Shown here: positions 29,917 to 38,460 of the stretch, piece by piece | How the letters are laid out: each line of letters opens with the position of its first letter | How positions within the stretch are numbered: the stretch's first letter is position 1 | Assembly: GCA_964384625.1 (NCBI GenBank) | Contig: CAYLNH010000006.1 | Span: 1 to 64,000 of the forward strand | Direction of reading: 5' to 3' | Origin: CAYLNH01 sp964384625 | Lineage (GTDB): Bacteria > Verrucomicrobiota > Lentisphaeria > JABSQK01 | Length of the DNA stretch: 64,000 nt | Notes under the pieces: model-generated | The model's database searches: none | Seen by the model: only the letters and a program-made list of their open reading frames with translations | What the model was told of the DNA's origin: nothing | Made by a program: the position numbers and the translations under genes

Positions 29917-30996
29917 ATGAAGCACCTTTTGACGATATGTCTGTCACTTCTGATCGCCGCGGCCGCACATGCAGCCGTCGGCAAGGGCGGCGATGCCGCG
30001 GCAGCCAAGAAGCACATGGAAGCGCTGAAGAAGAAGCGGGCCGCCGAGCAGGCGGAGTTGTTCAAGGCGTTCAACCAATCCCTCTCCAAGGCTGAACAGG
30101 CAAAGGTGAAACCGGTCTTGGCTCGGCAAGACGCAAAGACCGCGTTGGTGGAAAGCCTGATGAAGCTCAAACCGGAGCTGGCCAACGGCCTGAAGGACCT
30201 GAACCAGGAGGACCCGGATGCGGCCTTGAAACACTTCGCCAAGGTAAGGAAGGACCCGAATGCCTTTGCCGTCTGGCATGCCCGATGGTTCGGCGTTCGC
30301 GCCATGCTTCAACAGGAACGCTTCGAGGATGCGCTCGCGGAGGTCCAGCGTCTGGAAAAGGATGTCGCGAAACGCTCACAACAGTCTCCGGAGTTGCTCA
30401 TGACGAAGGGTCTGTTGCAGGCCTACCTGCTGGATCGTGAAAATGCCAGGCTGTCCCTTGAGAAGTACCTTTTCGAAAATCCCGACGCCCCGATGAACGA
30501 CAAGCTGCGAGCCGTCCGCGTGCTGCGCGAACTCCAGGCGTTCAAAGAGGAATCGGTCCACGAGGCCCGCGATCTGATGGACTTCTCACGTCGGCGGCTG
30601 AAGCTCGCCAACGGCGGCAAGGACACCCAGGAGAAGCAGGAGCGCATTCTCGCCGTGCTCGACGTTCTGATCGAGAAAGCCGAACAGCAGGGCGGCGGCG
30701 GCGGTGGCGGCGGTGGCGGCGGCGGCGGCGGCGGCCAGCAGCAGGCCGGCGGCGGTCAGGGCGGCGCCAGCGGCGGCCTCGGCCAGGGCGCGCAGTCGTC
30801 GCAGTTGTCCGAAGGCCAAGGCGGCGTCGGCAAACTCAACCGCGTGCATCGCGGCACCGACACCGGCGACTGGGCCAAAGCCTACAAGCGTCGGCGCGAG
30901 GCCGTACTTACCGAACTGCAGGGCCGTTTTCCCGAGCGCTACCGCGAGTTGATCGAGCAATACTACCAGAGCCTGCAAAAGGAAGACGCCGAATAA
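29917..30996 (+). CDS. Exported TPR-like protein with poly-Gly linker
   Basis: 359 residues from the ATG at 29917 (SD AGGGAGA). A signal peptide (MKHLLTICLSLLIAAAAHA) is followed by a charged helical region (about 20-120), then helix pairs resembling TPR repeats (LQAYLLDRENARLSLEKYLF). A run of 15 Gly at about 258-272 is followed by a Gly/Gln/Ser-rich linker. The last 55 residues (DTGDWAKAYKRRREAVLTEL and RFPERYRELIEQYYQ) match the end of proteins from PVC aerotolerance/Bat-type loci, where similar tails occur; that comparison is from memory. It is the last gene of the ECF-FecR unit, followed by a strong hairpin. Confidence 0.72.
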   Translation: MKHLLTICLSLLIAAAAHAAVGKGGDAAAAKKHMEALKKKRAAEQAELFKAFNQSLSKAEQAKVKPVLARQDAKTALVESLMKLKPELANGLKDLNQEDPDAALKHFAKVRKDPNAFAVWHARWFGVRAMLQQERFEDALAEVQRLEKDVAKRSQQSPELLMTKGLLQAYLLDRENARLSLEKYLFENPDAPMNDKLRAVRVLRELQAFKEESVHEARDLMDFSRRRLKLANGGKDTQEKQERILAVLDVLIEKAEQQGGGGGGGGGGGGGGGQQQAGGGQGGASGGLGQGAQSSQLSEGQGGVGKLNRVHRGTDTGDWAKAYKRRREAVLTELQGRFPERYRELIEQYYQSLQKEDAE

Positions 30997-31036
30997 CGAT
31001 TCCCCTCCCCTGTCCCTAGTGGACTTTTCTTCGTCG

Positions 31037-31065
31037 GAGCCCCGGCTTGCAAGCAGCCGGGGCTC
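31037..31065. terminator. Hairpin terminator between convergent genes
   Basis: Perfect 11-bp stem GAGCCCCGGCT / AGCCGGGGCTC with a 7-base loop, 40 bases after the stop of the poly-Gly protein. There is no long U-run, but its position between convergent genes suits a bidirectional terminator. Confidence 0.7.
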
Positions 31066-31108
31066 TTGCGTCACTGGTCATTGACGAAGTCCCTGAGCAC
31101 CGTCGAAG

Positions 31109-31167
31109 TGGATAGTGGATAGTGGATAGTGGATAGTGGGATCGATTACCGATTACCGATTACCGAC
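31109..31167. repeat. Short heptamer repeats (TGGATAG)n and (ATTACCG)n
   Basis: About four to five copies of the heptamer TGGATAG (31109-31140) are followed by three copies of ATTACCG (31144-31167). The second is the same unit as the satellite at the window start. The stop codon and last residues of the convergent minus-strand gene are inside it. Confidence 0.9.
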
Positions 31168-31812
31168 ACTCTGGGCGGCGTTCATCAGGGCTTCGACTTC
31201 CTGCTGAAGATCATCGACAAAGCCACACCAGTCGATTTCCGACTGATTGAAGTTCTGGTCGCGCTCCATCTGGCCGCCCTTGAGTTTCACATACAGATCG
31301 CCGATCTTCTCACCGAAGAACGCGCCGATCGCCGCGGCAACCGCGTACGAGACAAAGATCAGGGCGACAACGATGTACACATTCGTCAGGCCGCTCATGG
31401 CGATGAGTACCGCGATATTGGCGATGATCGCCAGGATCGTTCCCAGCCCCAGGCCGGTGAACCACTTGGCGTAGTAGGTCATGTCGTCACGAAGTTTGTT
31501 GGCCTTCTCCATTGCCGTATTCTCGTACTCGGCGTTGAAGCGCAGCATCATCTTCTTCGTCGGCCTGCCGTCCTCGTAGATCATATCGTGCCCGACAATC
31601 GAGGTAATCTGCCCGGCCAAGGCGCCGCGGATCACCTTGGCATCCAGGTCGCCGTTGGGCTTGCCGTCAATGAATGTCCGATAGCCGGCGCCCTCTGAGA
31701 AGCGCTCGTTGATCCTTGCGATGGTGGCTTCACACACGCGGTGGGCCAGTTCTTCCGCTACCGCCTGGTTCTCTGAGCCGAGGTGCACAACCTTCCCGTA
31801 ATTGCCGGCCAT
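31153..31812 (-). CDS. Two-span membrane protein of unknown function
   Basis: 219 residues. An N-terminal soluble part (about 1-110) is followed by two adjacent membrane helices (about 118-140 and 143-165) and a charged C-terminal region about 50 residues long. I do not recognise a family. The last residues (SVGNR) and the TAA stop are formed by the ATTACCG heptamer repeat, so the original C-terminus may have been replaced or trimmed by repeat insertion. SD GGGAGG lies about 11 bases before the ATG. It is divergent from the secreted-domain gene at 31,990. Confidence 0.7.
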   Translation of the reverse strand: MAGNYGKVVHLGSENQAVAEELAHRVCEATIARINERFSEGAGYRTFIDGKPNGDLDAKVIRGALAGQITSIVGHDMIYEDGRPTKKMMLRFNAEYENTAMEKANKLRDDMTYYAKWFTGLGLGTILAIIANIAVLIAMSGLTNVYIVVALIFVSYAVAAAIGAFFGEKIGDLYVKLKGGQMERDQNFNQSEIDWCGFVDDLQQEVEALMNAAQSVGNR

Positions 31813-31989
31813 ATCCCTGGTCCTCCCTGTGCGGTTTGAGTCAGCAATGAATACTTACTCCATATATTGGGAAACCACAGCCGCTGTTTCAAGACAGTCA
31901 GCCGGAATCCGTCAGCAATCACGCCTCGGAAGTATTGCCGAAACCGACAAATCCAAGCTTTGACAACGTTGAATCTTTGGAGAACTCCA

Positions 31990-32901
31990 ATGGAAATACG
32001 ATTGCCTCCCGCGAGCAGATTCTTCCACAGCATGATGCTGGTGATCGCAGCCTGCGCAAGCACTGCAGATGTCCTCGCCAAGCCTGATGATCGCACTGTC
32101 GTGCAGCTGGTCGACGGCTCGCGTTTTGTCGGCCGACTTGAAACACCAACGCTGAAGGTCAGAACGGCGTTCGGTAGTCTGAGCATCCCAATGGAACGAG
32201 TCCACATCGCCTCGGCCAAGGAATCCGGCTTCGTTGTGAAGTTGCAGAACGGCGATCGGATCACGGGTGCTCTGGAGCGCCGCAGCTTCCGCCTGAGCGG
32301 TAATCTCGGCGCCCTTCAACTGCCCGTCGCCAAGGTAACCGGTGTCTGGCCGGCCTCTCTCGGAGTGGACCTCGGTGATCCGGGTTGGGGCAAGGCCGAT
32401 GACGGCCTGCAGGCCAGACTGACCTGCAAAACACGCAAGGTGAAGATCGGGGAACAAATTGAACTCCTCCTTGAAGTGCGGAATACGGCGAAGACGACGC
32501 GCAGCATCGTCTACCCCGACATCCGGTCATTCCTCAGTGTCAACACTCGAAACCGCCGCAACTATCCGGTATTCCTGAGGATCAAACGGACTGGACCGGG
32601 ACGGCAGGCGCTGGAGGAAATGGAACGGCTGATGATGCAACACGCCACGCTGGCGTTGGCGCCGGGCAAGGCCATGCGGGTGCGGATCCATGTCGAAGTC
32701 ACAAATGAACTGCGGCAACTGCAGCAAGCAGTGAATATGAAGAAGCTTCAGGATCTTGACCGCGAGATGTCTCTGGATACAACCTGGTACTGCCGCGCCG
32801 GGACGTTCACGATCCAGGCAATCTACCAGAAGCCCCGACATTCGAGTGCCAGGAACTTCACACTGTATACGAAGCCCATCAAGCTGGAAATCACTGAGTG
32901 A
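31990..32901 (+). CDS. Exported beta-strand-rich protein of unknown function
   Basis: 303 residues from the ATG at 31990 (GGAG upstream). The N-terminus has a signal-like segment (FFHSMMLVIAACASTADVLA). Residues about 35-115 contain two copies of a motif, 'V-x-L-x-D/N-G-x-x-x-x-G-x-L' (VVQLVDGSRFVGRLE and VVKLQNGDRITGALE), each followed by a segment ending near an IP or LP strand. The C-terminal part (about 130-303) looks like an immunoglobulin-type beta domain. I do not know its function. It overlaps the next gene by 4 bases (GTGA), and that gene carries the same motif, so the two are a functional pair. Confidence 0.65.
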   Translation: MEIRLPPASRFFHSMMLVIAACASTADVLAKPDDRTVVQLVDGSRFVGRLETPTLKVRTAFGSLSIPMERVHIASAKESGFVVKLQNGDRITGALERRSFRLSGNLGALQLPVAKVTGVWPASLGVDLGDPGWGKADDGLQARLTCKTRKVKIGEQIELLLEVRNTAKTTRSIVYPDIRSFLSVNTRNRRNYPVFLRIKRTGPGRQALEEMERLMMQHATLALAPGKAMRVRIHVEVTNELRQLQQAVNMKKLQDLDREMSLDTTWYCRAGTFTIQAIYQKPRHSSARNFTLYTKPIKLEITE

Positions 32902-33278
32902 AGACTTTGCTGGCAGCGGCAGTCATGGTGCTTGCCGGATCGATGACAGGCGGCGAGAAGACGAAAGTGGACGTCCATCTGAACGACGGCAGCCGCGTCA
33001 TCGGGACACTGCGCGCGGAGCGCATCATGATGCAGCACAAGGGCATGGGCAGACTGAGTTTTCCTGTGCGCTCGGTTGCCGCCGGCGAATGCAACAAAGC
33101 AGGAAAGCTGATCCTGACCGTGACACCCAAAGACAAGGTGACGGGCGAACTGCTGGACAAGGTCTTCGAGATCGACACCATTATCGGTCTGATCCGGGTG
33201 AAGGCAAGGCAGATCAAGAGCTTCGAAATTCAAACCCCCGAGCGAATCTCCATGATGTCGCCGTCGGCGACAAAATAG
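32898..33278 (+). CDS. Small exported protein sharing the V-x-L-x-D-G repeat
   Basis: 126 residues, GTG start at 32898 overlapping the previous stop. A signal peptide (KTLLAAAVMVLAGSMTGG) leads to VDVHLNDGSRVIGTL and a second unit LTVTPKDKVTGELL, the same repeat as in the upstream gene. The Sm-like or small-barrel appearance is inference. Its 3' end overlaps the convergent YchF-like gene by 49 bases, so the last residues are constrained by both genes. Confidence 0.65.
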   Translation: MKTLLAAAVMVLAGSMTGGEKTKVDVHLNDGSRVIGTLRAERIMMQHKGMGRLSFPVRSVAAGECNKAGKLILTVTPKDKVTGELLDKVFEIDTIIGLIRVKARQIKSFEIQTPERISMMSPSATK

Positions 33279-34300
33279 TCCTTCTTCTGCTCCCTGCCCT
33301 TCTCTTTGAACGTCGTCTCCTGCGGGTTCGCCGCGAACTCGGCATAGGGCATGACCACCGCCCGGATGAACCCCCGCTGCAGATCCGAATGAATCGCAGC
33401 CGCGCTCTCATAAGCCGTGGCCGCGGCGGCAACCGGCCAGGCCCGACATTCATCGCGGCCCACCGTGAAGAATACTTTCAGCCCAAGGATGTTAAAACAT
33501 TTAGCGATTATCCGGTCGAACGCTGGTTCCGACAGGCCGAGGTCGGCCATGAACTCCTCGGCTTCCGCCGGGTCCATCTGCGCCAGTTCCGACTCCAATG
33601 AGGCGCACATCGCCATAAACGTGTAATCCGGGAAACCGGCAGCCACTTCAGCCGCCCGCGCATCCATGGTGTCGGTCTTATCCTCGCCCACGTTCAACAC
33701 AATCAGCAGCGGCCGCAGGGTCAGCAGTTGGTACGGCGAGAGTACTTTGCGTTCGTTGTCGGTCAGGTCGAGGGTATTGGCGGGCTTTTCCTGTTCCAGC
33801 ACGGCCAGGACCTTCTCGACCGCTTCCAGTTCCCTGACGTTCTCGGTTTTCTTCGCCACCTGGACTTCCTTGCGCAGACGTTCGGCGCGCTTTTCCAGCA
33901 TGATGTAGTCGGCCATAACGAACTCAGAGAGGATGAATTCAATGTCGCGAGCGGCGTCGACGGAGCCCTTCGGATGGGGCGCCATGGGCGAGTCGAAATC
34001 CTGCACCATAAGGATCATGGCGTCAGCGCGTTTGACCTCTTCGAGAGTACCGCCGGCGAAGCCCCTGCCCTGCCCTTCCAGCGACATGCCCGGCGTGTCG
34101 ATAAACTCCAGGGCTGCGGGTGTATGCTTCTTCGGCTGATAAACCTCCGAGAGGCGATCCAGGCGCTGGTCGGGGACGGACACCGTGGCGATCGCGGCGC
34201 CTTTCTTGCCGGAAGCCGATCCGGACATGCCTTTGGTGGTCAAGATTTCGTAGAAGGTGGACTTACCGGCGAACGGCAGGCCAACGATGCTCATTCTCAT
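33230..34300 (-). CDS. ychF: YchF/OLA1-like translation-associated GTPase/ATPase
   Basis: 356 residues, near the family's 363. The P-loop reads GLPFAGKST (usual GLPNVGKS), the switch region FIDTPGM replaces DIAG, and the base-recognition motif is LNVGED, the NxxE form that lets YchF bind ATP rather than only GTP. A coiled-coil insert (about 150-205) and a C-terminal TGS domain (DLQRGFIRAVVMPYAEF) complete the family layout. The G1 and G3 loops differ enough from standard YchF that it may be a paralog, so the symbol is tentative. It is convergent with and overlaps the small exported gene. Confidence 0.8.
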   Translation of the reverse strand: MRMSIVGLPFAGKSTFYEILTTKGMSGSASGKKGAAIATVSVPDQRLDRLSEVYQPKKHTPAALEFIDTPGMSLEGQGRGFAGGTLEEVKRADAMILMVQDFDSPMAPHPKGSVDAARDIEFILSEFVMADYIMLEKRAERLRKEVQVAKKTENVRELEAVEKVLAVLEQEKPANTLDLTDNERKVLSPYQLLTLRPLLIVLNVGEDKTDTMDARAAEVAAGFPDYTFMAMCASLESELAQMDPAEAEEFMADLGLSEPAFDRIIAKCFNILGLKVFFTVGRDECRAWPVAAAATAYESAAAIHSDLQRGFIRAVVMPYAEFAANPQETTFKEKGREQKKDYFVADGDIMEIRSGV

Positions 34301-34460
34301 AGGTGCGGGACTCCATCAGGTTTGGGGGCCGAGACGATACGCCGGGCGGCAATATTTGCAAGGCCCGCTGACCGACAGTTGTCGGCAATTCCGTCAAAAT
34401 CCTTGTACAAAACTTTATACCAACGCTATCTTACCGGATTCATACTGGAGGCTCCCCAAC

Positions 34461-36428
34461 TTGCGCCTGAAACTGACATGCAAAGGCTGTCGCCGCAATA
34501 TTGAGATCGAGGGCGAAGCCATCCCGAAGCAGATGGACTGCCCCGACTGCGCGGAACCGCTTGATATCCCGTCGAATATCCTGAATGTCGACGAGGAGAT
34601 CGGCGGGTTCCGCATTGTCAAACACATCGGCAGCGGTTCCATGGGATGCGTCTACGAAGCCATGCAGATTTCGATGGACCGGCGGGTCGCGCTGAAAGTC
34701 CTGGATCCGATGTTGACGCGGAACGAGAAGGACGTGCGCGACTTCTTCCGCGAAGTCCGGACGCTCGGACGGCTGGACCATCCGAACATCGTAACCGCAT
34801 TCGACTCCGGCGAAGACAAGGACCAGTGTTATCTGGCGATGACCCTGGTTGAGGGCCGCGACCTGGATGAGATTATTCATCGGGACGGTCCGCTGTCGGA
34901 GGAAGAAGTCCTGAACGTCGGCCGCAAGACGGCGGAAGCCCTGGAGTACGCCTGGGAGCAGCACGGCATTCTGCACCGGGACATCAAACCATCCAACATC
35001 ATGCTCCACCTGGGGTCCGATCCGAAACTGCTGGACATGGGAATCTGTATGGGGCAGACCGCCGACATGCGGACCACGACCGAGGGCATGATCGTCGGCA
35101 CCCCCTACTACATGAGCCCCGAACAGGCCCGCGGCCAGAAGGACCTTGACTTCCGAACCGACGTCTACGCGCTCGGCTGCACGATGTTCCACGCACTCAC
35201 CGGCAAAGTGCCGTATGACGGCCCCTCGGTGATGGACATCATCGACATGCACCGGACGGCGCCGATTCCGTCGACCGCCATGGCTGCGCCCGAGGCCTCC
35301 CGGAAGTGTTCCCACCTGATCCGGCAGATGATGCACAAACGCCCGGAAGCCCGTTGCGAGTCCTGGCGCAGTCTGATCGAAAGCATCGAAGACGTCCAGG
35401 CCGACCCCGGCGAGGACCTCCCGCCGGCGCCGCCCCCGGGCCACTCAGCGGTGACCAAGCGTTCGCCGGTCGCCCACCGGCGTCTGACGCCCGAGCAACT
35501 CAAACAACTGGCCGCCTATCAGCGGCGCGTCGGCAACGAACGCGACCGCAGCGTGTCGTCAATGGTGACCTTTGTCATCTTTCTGCTGCTGGTCATCTTC
35601 GGGCTGGTCCTCGGAATCCGGTGGCTCCCCGGCGCGGTCGATCGGGCCAGACAAGATCCCGCCGGCGACGGCGTTGAGCAGGAAGAGCCAGGCGCCGAGA
35701 CGAGGGTCAGCGGAATTCCGAACCGCCCCCCAAAGCCGGAACCCGAACCCGAACCGGAGCCCGAACCCGAACCGGAGCCGACGCCGAAGCCGACCAGACC
35801 GAAAATTCCCGATCTCGGCGCCGGCAACTACGCCATCGCCGTCTGGGTCCGACCCAGCCGGGACGGCACAATCATCGCCAAAGCCCCCTTTCGAGAGTGG
35901 ACAAAGCAGTCCAAAGCACTGTTCGTTCGCCAAGGACGAATCGCTTTCGATGTCGGCTGGGTCGGGGCCATCCGCGGCAAGAAACGGCTGACCAACGGCC
36001 GCTGGCACCATGTTGTGCTCTGCGGCGCCAACCCGCAGCAGATCTACGTCGACGGCGTCCTCGACTGCTCCGGCAAGCTGGAAACCGCGGCCGACCCGAA
36101 TTCCACCGTGTTCAAGGTCGGCGACTCCGCCGGCAAGTTCAAGGAACGCCAGTTCCACGGCGCGCTGGATGAATTGCGAATCTACAGTCGACGACTGACC
36201 CATCGGGAAATCACGGCGTTGCATCGCAATCCCCGCGCCAGAATAACCAACGGCATGGTGGCCTACCTGCCGTTCAACGGCAAAACCAGCGACCTGTCGG
36301 GCAACAAAAACCACGCCCGGCACGGCAAACAGCAGCTCAGGTTTACCGAGGGCGTCTTCGGCGACGCCCTCCTTTTCAACGGCGAGTTCCGCATGGTGAT
36401 CAATCCCCCCGGACGACGCCAGAGATAA
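34461..36428 (+). CDS. Zinc-ribbon Ser/Thr protein kinase with membrane span and LamG-like extracellular domain
   Basis: 655 residues, probably from TTG at 34461 (SD GGAGG 9 bases upstream; the reading upstream of it is not conserved-looking). Residues 7-30 form a CxxC...CxxC zinc ribbon. The kinase domain (about 48-300) has the loop GSGSMG, Lys79, Glu98, HRDIKPSN at 172-179, DMG at 192-194 in place of DFG, and GTPYYMSPE at 213-221. One membrane helix (about 368-389) follows, then a Pro/Glu linker and a LamG/concanavalin-like domain (about 455-600) with WHHVVLCG and GALDELRIYSRRL. This is a transmembrane kinase of the PVC type; its extracellular half may bind carbohydrate. Targets may include the FHA-MoxR protein. 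Confidence 0.9.
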   Translation: MRLKLTCKGCRRNIEIEGEAIPKQMDCPDCAEPLDIPSNILNVDEEIGGFRIVKHIGSGSMGCVYEAMQISMDRRVALKVLDPMLTRNEKDVRDFFREVRTLGRLDHPNIVTAFDSGEDKDQCYLAMTLVEGRDLDEIIHRDGPLSEEEVLNVGRKTAEALEYAWEQHGILHRDIKPSNIMLHLGSDPKLLDMGICMGQTADMRTTTEGMIVGTPYYMSPEQARGQKDLDFRTDVYALGCTMFHALTGKVPYDGPSVMDIIDMHRTAPIPSTAMAAPEASRKCSHLIRQMMHKRPEARCESWRSLIESIEDVQADPGEDLPPAPPPGHSAVTKRSPVAHRRLTPEQLKQLAAYQRRVGNERDRSVSSMVTFVIFLLLVIFGLVLGIRWLPGAVDRARQDPAGDGVEQEEPGAETRVSGIPNRPPKPEPEPEPEPEPEPEPTPKPTRPKIPDLGAGNYAIAVWVRPSRDGTIIAKAPFREWTKQSKALFVRQGRIAFDVGWVGAIRGKKRLTNGRWHHVVLCGANPQQIYVDGVLDCSGKLETAADPNSTVFKVGDSAGKFKERQFHGALDELRIYSRRLTHREITALHRNPRARITNGMVAYLPFNGKTSDLSGNKNHARHGKQQLRFTEGVFGDALLFNGEFRMVINPPGRRQR

Positions 36429-36459
36429 CACCAGCCCTCGGGGCGACAGACCGCAGAAC

Positions 36460-36936
36460 ATGTTGACGATCAAACCCGAACCGCGCCTGGCCGTGTTGTA
36501 CTACGCCAAGCTGTCGCTGCTGGCCAGTTTGATCGGCATTCTGGTCTGCAGCATCACCATCGCCATGGACCACTACTTGACGACCGCCGCGATCATCGCC
36601 ATCGTCGTGACGGTCAGCGCCGCCGTCTTCATCCTGGCCATCCCGCTGTTTCTCCTCTTCTACCGGCGCGAAACCGGAAAGACCTGGATCGTCTCCGAAG
36701 ACGGCGTCGAGATTCGCCGCGCGGACAATGAAACCAAGCCGATTCCATGGGCCCGGGTGCGGGAGATTTTCATCAAGCGACATTCGATTTCGATCTTCCT
36801 CCAGCCGGACGGCGAGGAGGAGAGCATTTACTTCATGGACGGCTTTGAACAGGAAGAATTCTCCCGGTTTTGGCATACCTTCCGCACCGACCACCCGGAC
36901 CGCCGGCAGACCGCGCCGGAGGACAACAAACTGTGA
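36460..36936 (+). CDS. Small two-span membrane protein with PH-like tail
   Basis: 158 residues. Two membrane helices (about 17-37 and 44-67) are followed by a ~75-residue domain (TWIVSEDGVEIRRADNETK, WARVREIFIKRHSISIFL) that resembles bacterial PH-like (bPH/YcxB) domains attached to membrane pairs. The function of such proteins is unknown. It starts 31 bases after the kinase stop and may be cotranscribed with it. The SD is weak. Confidence 0.65.
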   Translation: MLTIKPEPRLAVLYYAKLSLLASLIGILVCSITIAMDHYLTTAAIIAIVVTVSAAVFILAIPLFLLFYRRETGKTWIVSEDGVEIRRADNETKPIPWARVREIFIKRHSISIFLQPDGEEESIYFMDGFEQEEFSRFWHTFRTDHPDRRQTAPEDNKL

Positions 36937-37077
36937 TCCGGCGCCGGCCGCACCGCCGGCCGGCTGGTCCCGGGCCCGAGACAGCCGCTGCGACAGACTT
37001 GACAAAATGCCCGGAATTTTCCGTTTCCTGCATTGATTTGGCCGGCGGGCCGACTATTTTTTCCCCTCACTTTCAAT

Positions 37078-37153
37078 TCCGGCGTAGCTCAGTCGGTAGA
37101 GCAAGCGGCTGTTAACCGCTTTGTCCCAGGTTCGAGTCCTGGCGCCGGAGCCA
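37078..37153 (+). tRNA. tRNA-Asn (GTT)
   Basis: A 76-base cloverleaf with the CCA tail encoded. The acceptor stem TCCGGCG pairs with CGCCGGA, the discriminator is G, and the T-loop reads GGTTCGAGTCC. The anticodon GTT is at 37111-37113 within the stem AGCGG/CCGCT. Two terminator hairpins follow immediately. Confidence 0.97.
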
Positions 37154-37162
37154 TTTCTTTTC

Positions 37163-37186
37163 GGCCCCGAATCATCGGGGCCTTTT
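37163..37186 (+). terminator. Rho-independent terminator of the tRNA
   Basis: GGCCCC-GAATCATC-GGGGCC followed by TTTTCC, ten bases after the tRNA CCA end: a standard intrinsic terminator. Confidence 0.9.
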
Positions 37187-37193
37187 CCTTTAC

Positions 37194-37213
37194 GGCCCCC
37201 GTTCGCGGGGGCT
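37194..37213 (+). terminator. Second, back-up hairpin
   Basis: GCCCCC-GTTC-GCGGGGGC, directly after the first terminator and followed by TGTTTCG. It is probably a back-up terminator. Confidence 0.7.
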
Positions 37214-37215
37214 GT

Positions 37216-37772
37216 TTCGTTTCCGGGAACGCAAATCCCGCTCAGTCAAAGGGATTTGCGACTCGGGCGGCGAGATGCAGGCGGCGAACGGTGACCGCCT
37301 CGACCCTCTATCCGCTTGCCCGTCCAACGCGTACCCCCGCCTGGAACCGCCGTCTTTCGCCCGAACTCTCAGTCGACTCTCCGATTCTACGGCCCGGAAA
37401 ACTCTATTCTCGGCTCTCTCCCCCCAAGAATCAGCGGTTCGCCCCGTTCCGCCCATCCCCACCCGCCGTCTGGTTAACGCTGGCTTCTGACGCCCCCACA
37501 TCATCCCGATGGCGGACGCCGCCAAGCACGAGCCCGGCGCGCTGCCCGTAATGCTGTTCACCATTCTCTATGGCGTATTCGACCGGAAAAACGCCAAAAC
37601 CCCGTCCCATCGCATTTCGGCGTTGCCGAACGGGTGGGAACGGGAAACGGGCAGGAAGCAGTCAGTCGGGCCCGCGTCGGCTGGGTTGCGGTGGGACCTG
37701 GGAAAAGCAGACAACACCACTCCTTACGACGCGCCTGTGGGTGTTCCCGGGGGCAATGGAAAATGCCAGAAG
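37216..37772. other. Non-coding stretch after tRNA-Asn
   Basis: 557 bases without a convincing gene. One 9-bp inverted repeat, GCAAATCCC / GGGATTTGC with an 11-base loop, lies at 37231-37259. Short readings in this stretch have no start signal or family resemblance. No integrase or duplicated tRNA end was seen, so there is no sign of an integrated element. Confidence 0.7.
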
Positions 37773-38444
37773 TCAGCTTTCGGCAGTCGCCTGAACGGCA
37801 AACGCCAACGCAACGAATCCCCCCCCCCCCCCCCGAGGGTCAGCAACGTCCTCGACGCGCGGCGGCGACTCGACTTGCTCGTCCGGGTCGTCCCACAAGA
37901 GCGTGCTGGCTGCTTTCCGCAGACGGAAACCAACGGCTTCAACCAGATCGACCGTCTGCTGGATGGTGCGGAAGGTGGCCGAGGCGTAGATGCGATGGCC
38001 CTCGGCCTTCTTGCGTGCGTAGAGCCGCCCCCACGGACTGTCGGCGGGTACGATGCCGACAAGGAGTACGCCATTTACTGTCAGCACCCGACGGCATTCC
38101 CGAAGCGCCGCCGCTGGATCCTCGATGAAGCACAGAGTCAAGGCCAGCAGAACACCGTCAAAGCTGCCATCCGCGAACGGCAGATTGTCCGCCGTCCCAA
38201 GATGCGTGCGGACTCCGCGCCGGGTCGCGATCTGCAGCATGCTCGCGGCTGGGTCTATGCCCTCACCGATTCCCAGACCGGCGGCGAAGCGGCCGCTGCC
38301 CACACCGACTTCGAGCCAACGCCCATGACAGGTGCCGACGAGCCGTCGAAGACAGTCCAGTTCCGCCGCCAGGATGACACGCCCCACGGGCTCGTCGTAC
38401 CAGGCATCGTAGTCGTTGGCGAGGGCGTCAAAAGGAGCGGTCAT
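37773..38444 (-). CDS. Class I SAM-dependent methyltransferase with poly-G tract
   Basis: 223 residues. The SAM-binding motif I is WLEVGVGSGRFA near 43-54, followed by GIDPAASML and the acidic strand FDGVLLALTL. The end VGFRLRKAASTLLWDDPDEQ, then a Gly run, FVALAF, fits small methyltransferases linked to ubiquinone- or arsenite-type families. The coding strand carries 16 consecutive G (37819-37834) only about 20 codons before the stop, so slippage would change the last residues. It starts 16 bases after the DsrE stop (SD GGAG) and is the last gene of the ArsR-led sulfur operon. Its substrate is unknown; a sulfur or selenium compound would fit the context. Confidence 0.87.
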   Translation of the reverse strand: MTAPFDALANDYDAWYDEPVGRVILAAELDCLRRLVGTCHGRWLEVGVGSGRFAAGLGIGEGIDPAASMLQIATRRGVRTHLGTADNLPFADGSFDGVLLALTLCFIEDPAAALRECRRVLTVNGVLLVGIVPADSPWGRLYARKKAEGHRIYASATFRTIQQTVDLVEAVGFRLRKAASTLLWDDPDEQVESPPRVEDVADPRGGGGGFVALAFAVQATAES

Positions 38445-38460
38445 GGCGCACTCCGGTCGA

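Noticed and set aside
37078..37772. Integration site of a genomic island at tRNA-Asn
   Set aside because: No integrase, no repeated tRNA 3' end and no composition change were seen; terminators follow the tRNA normally.
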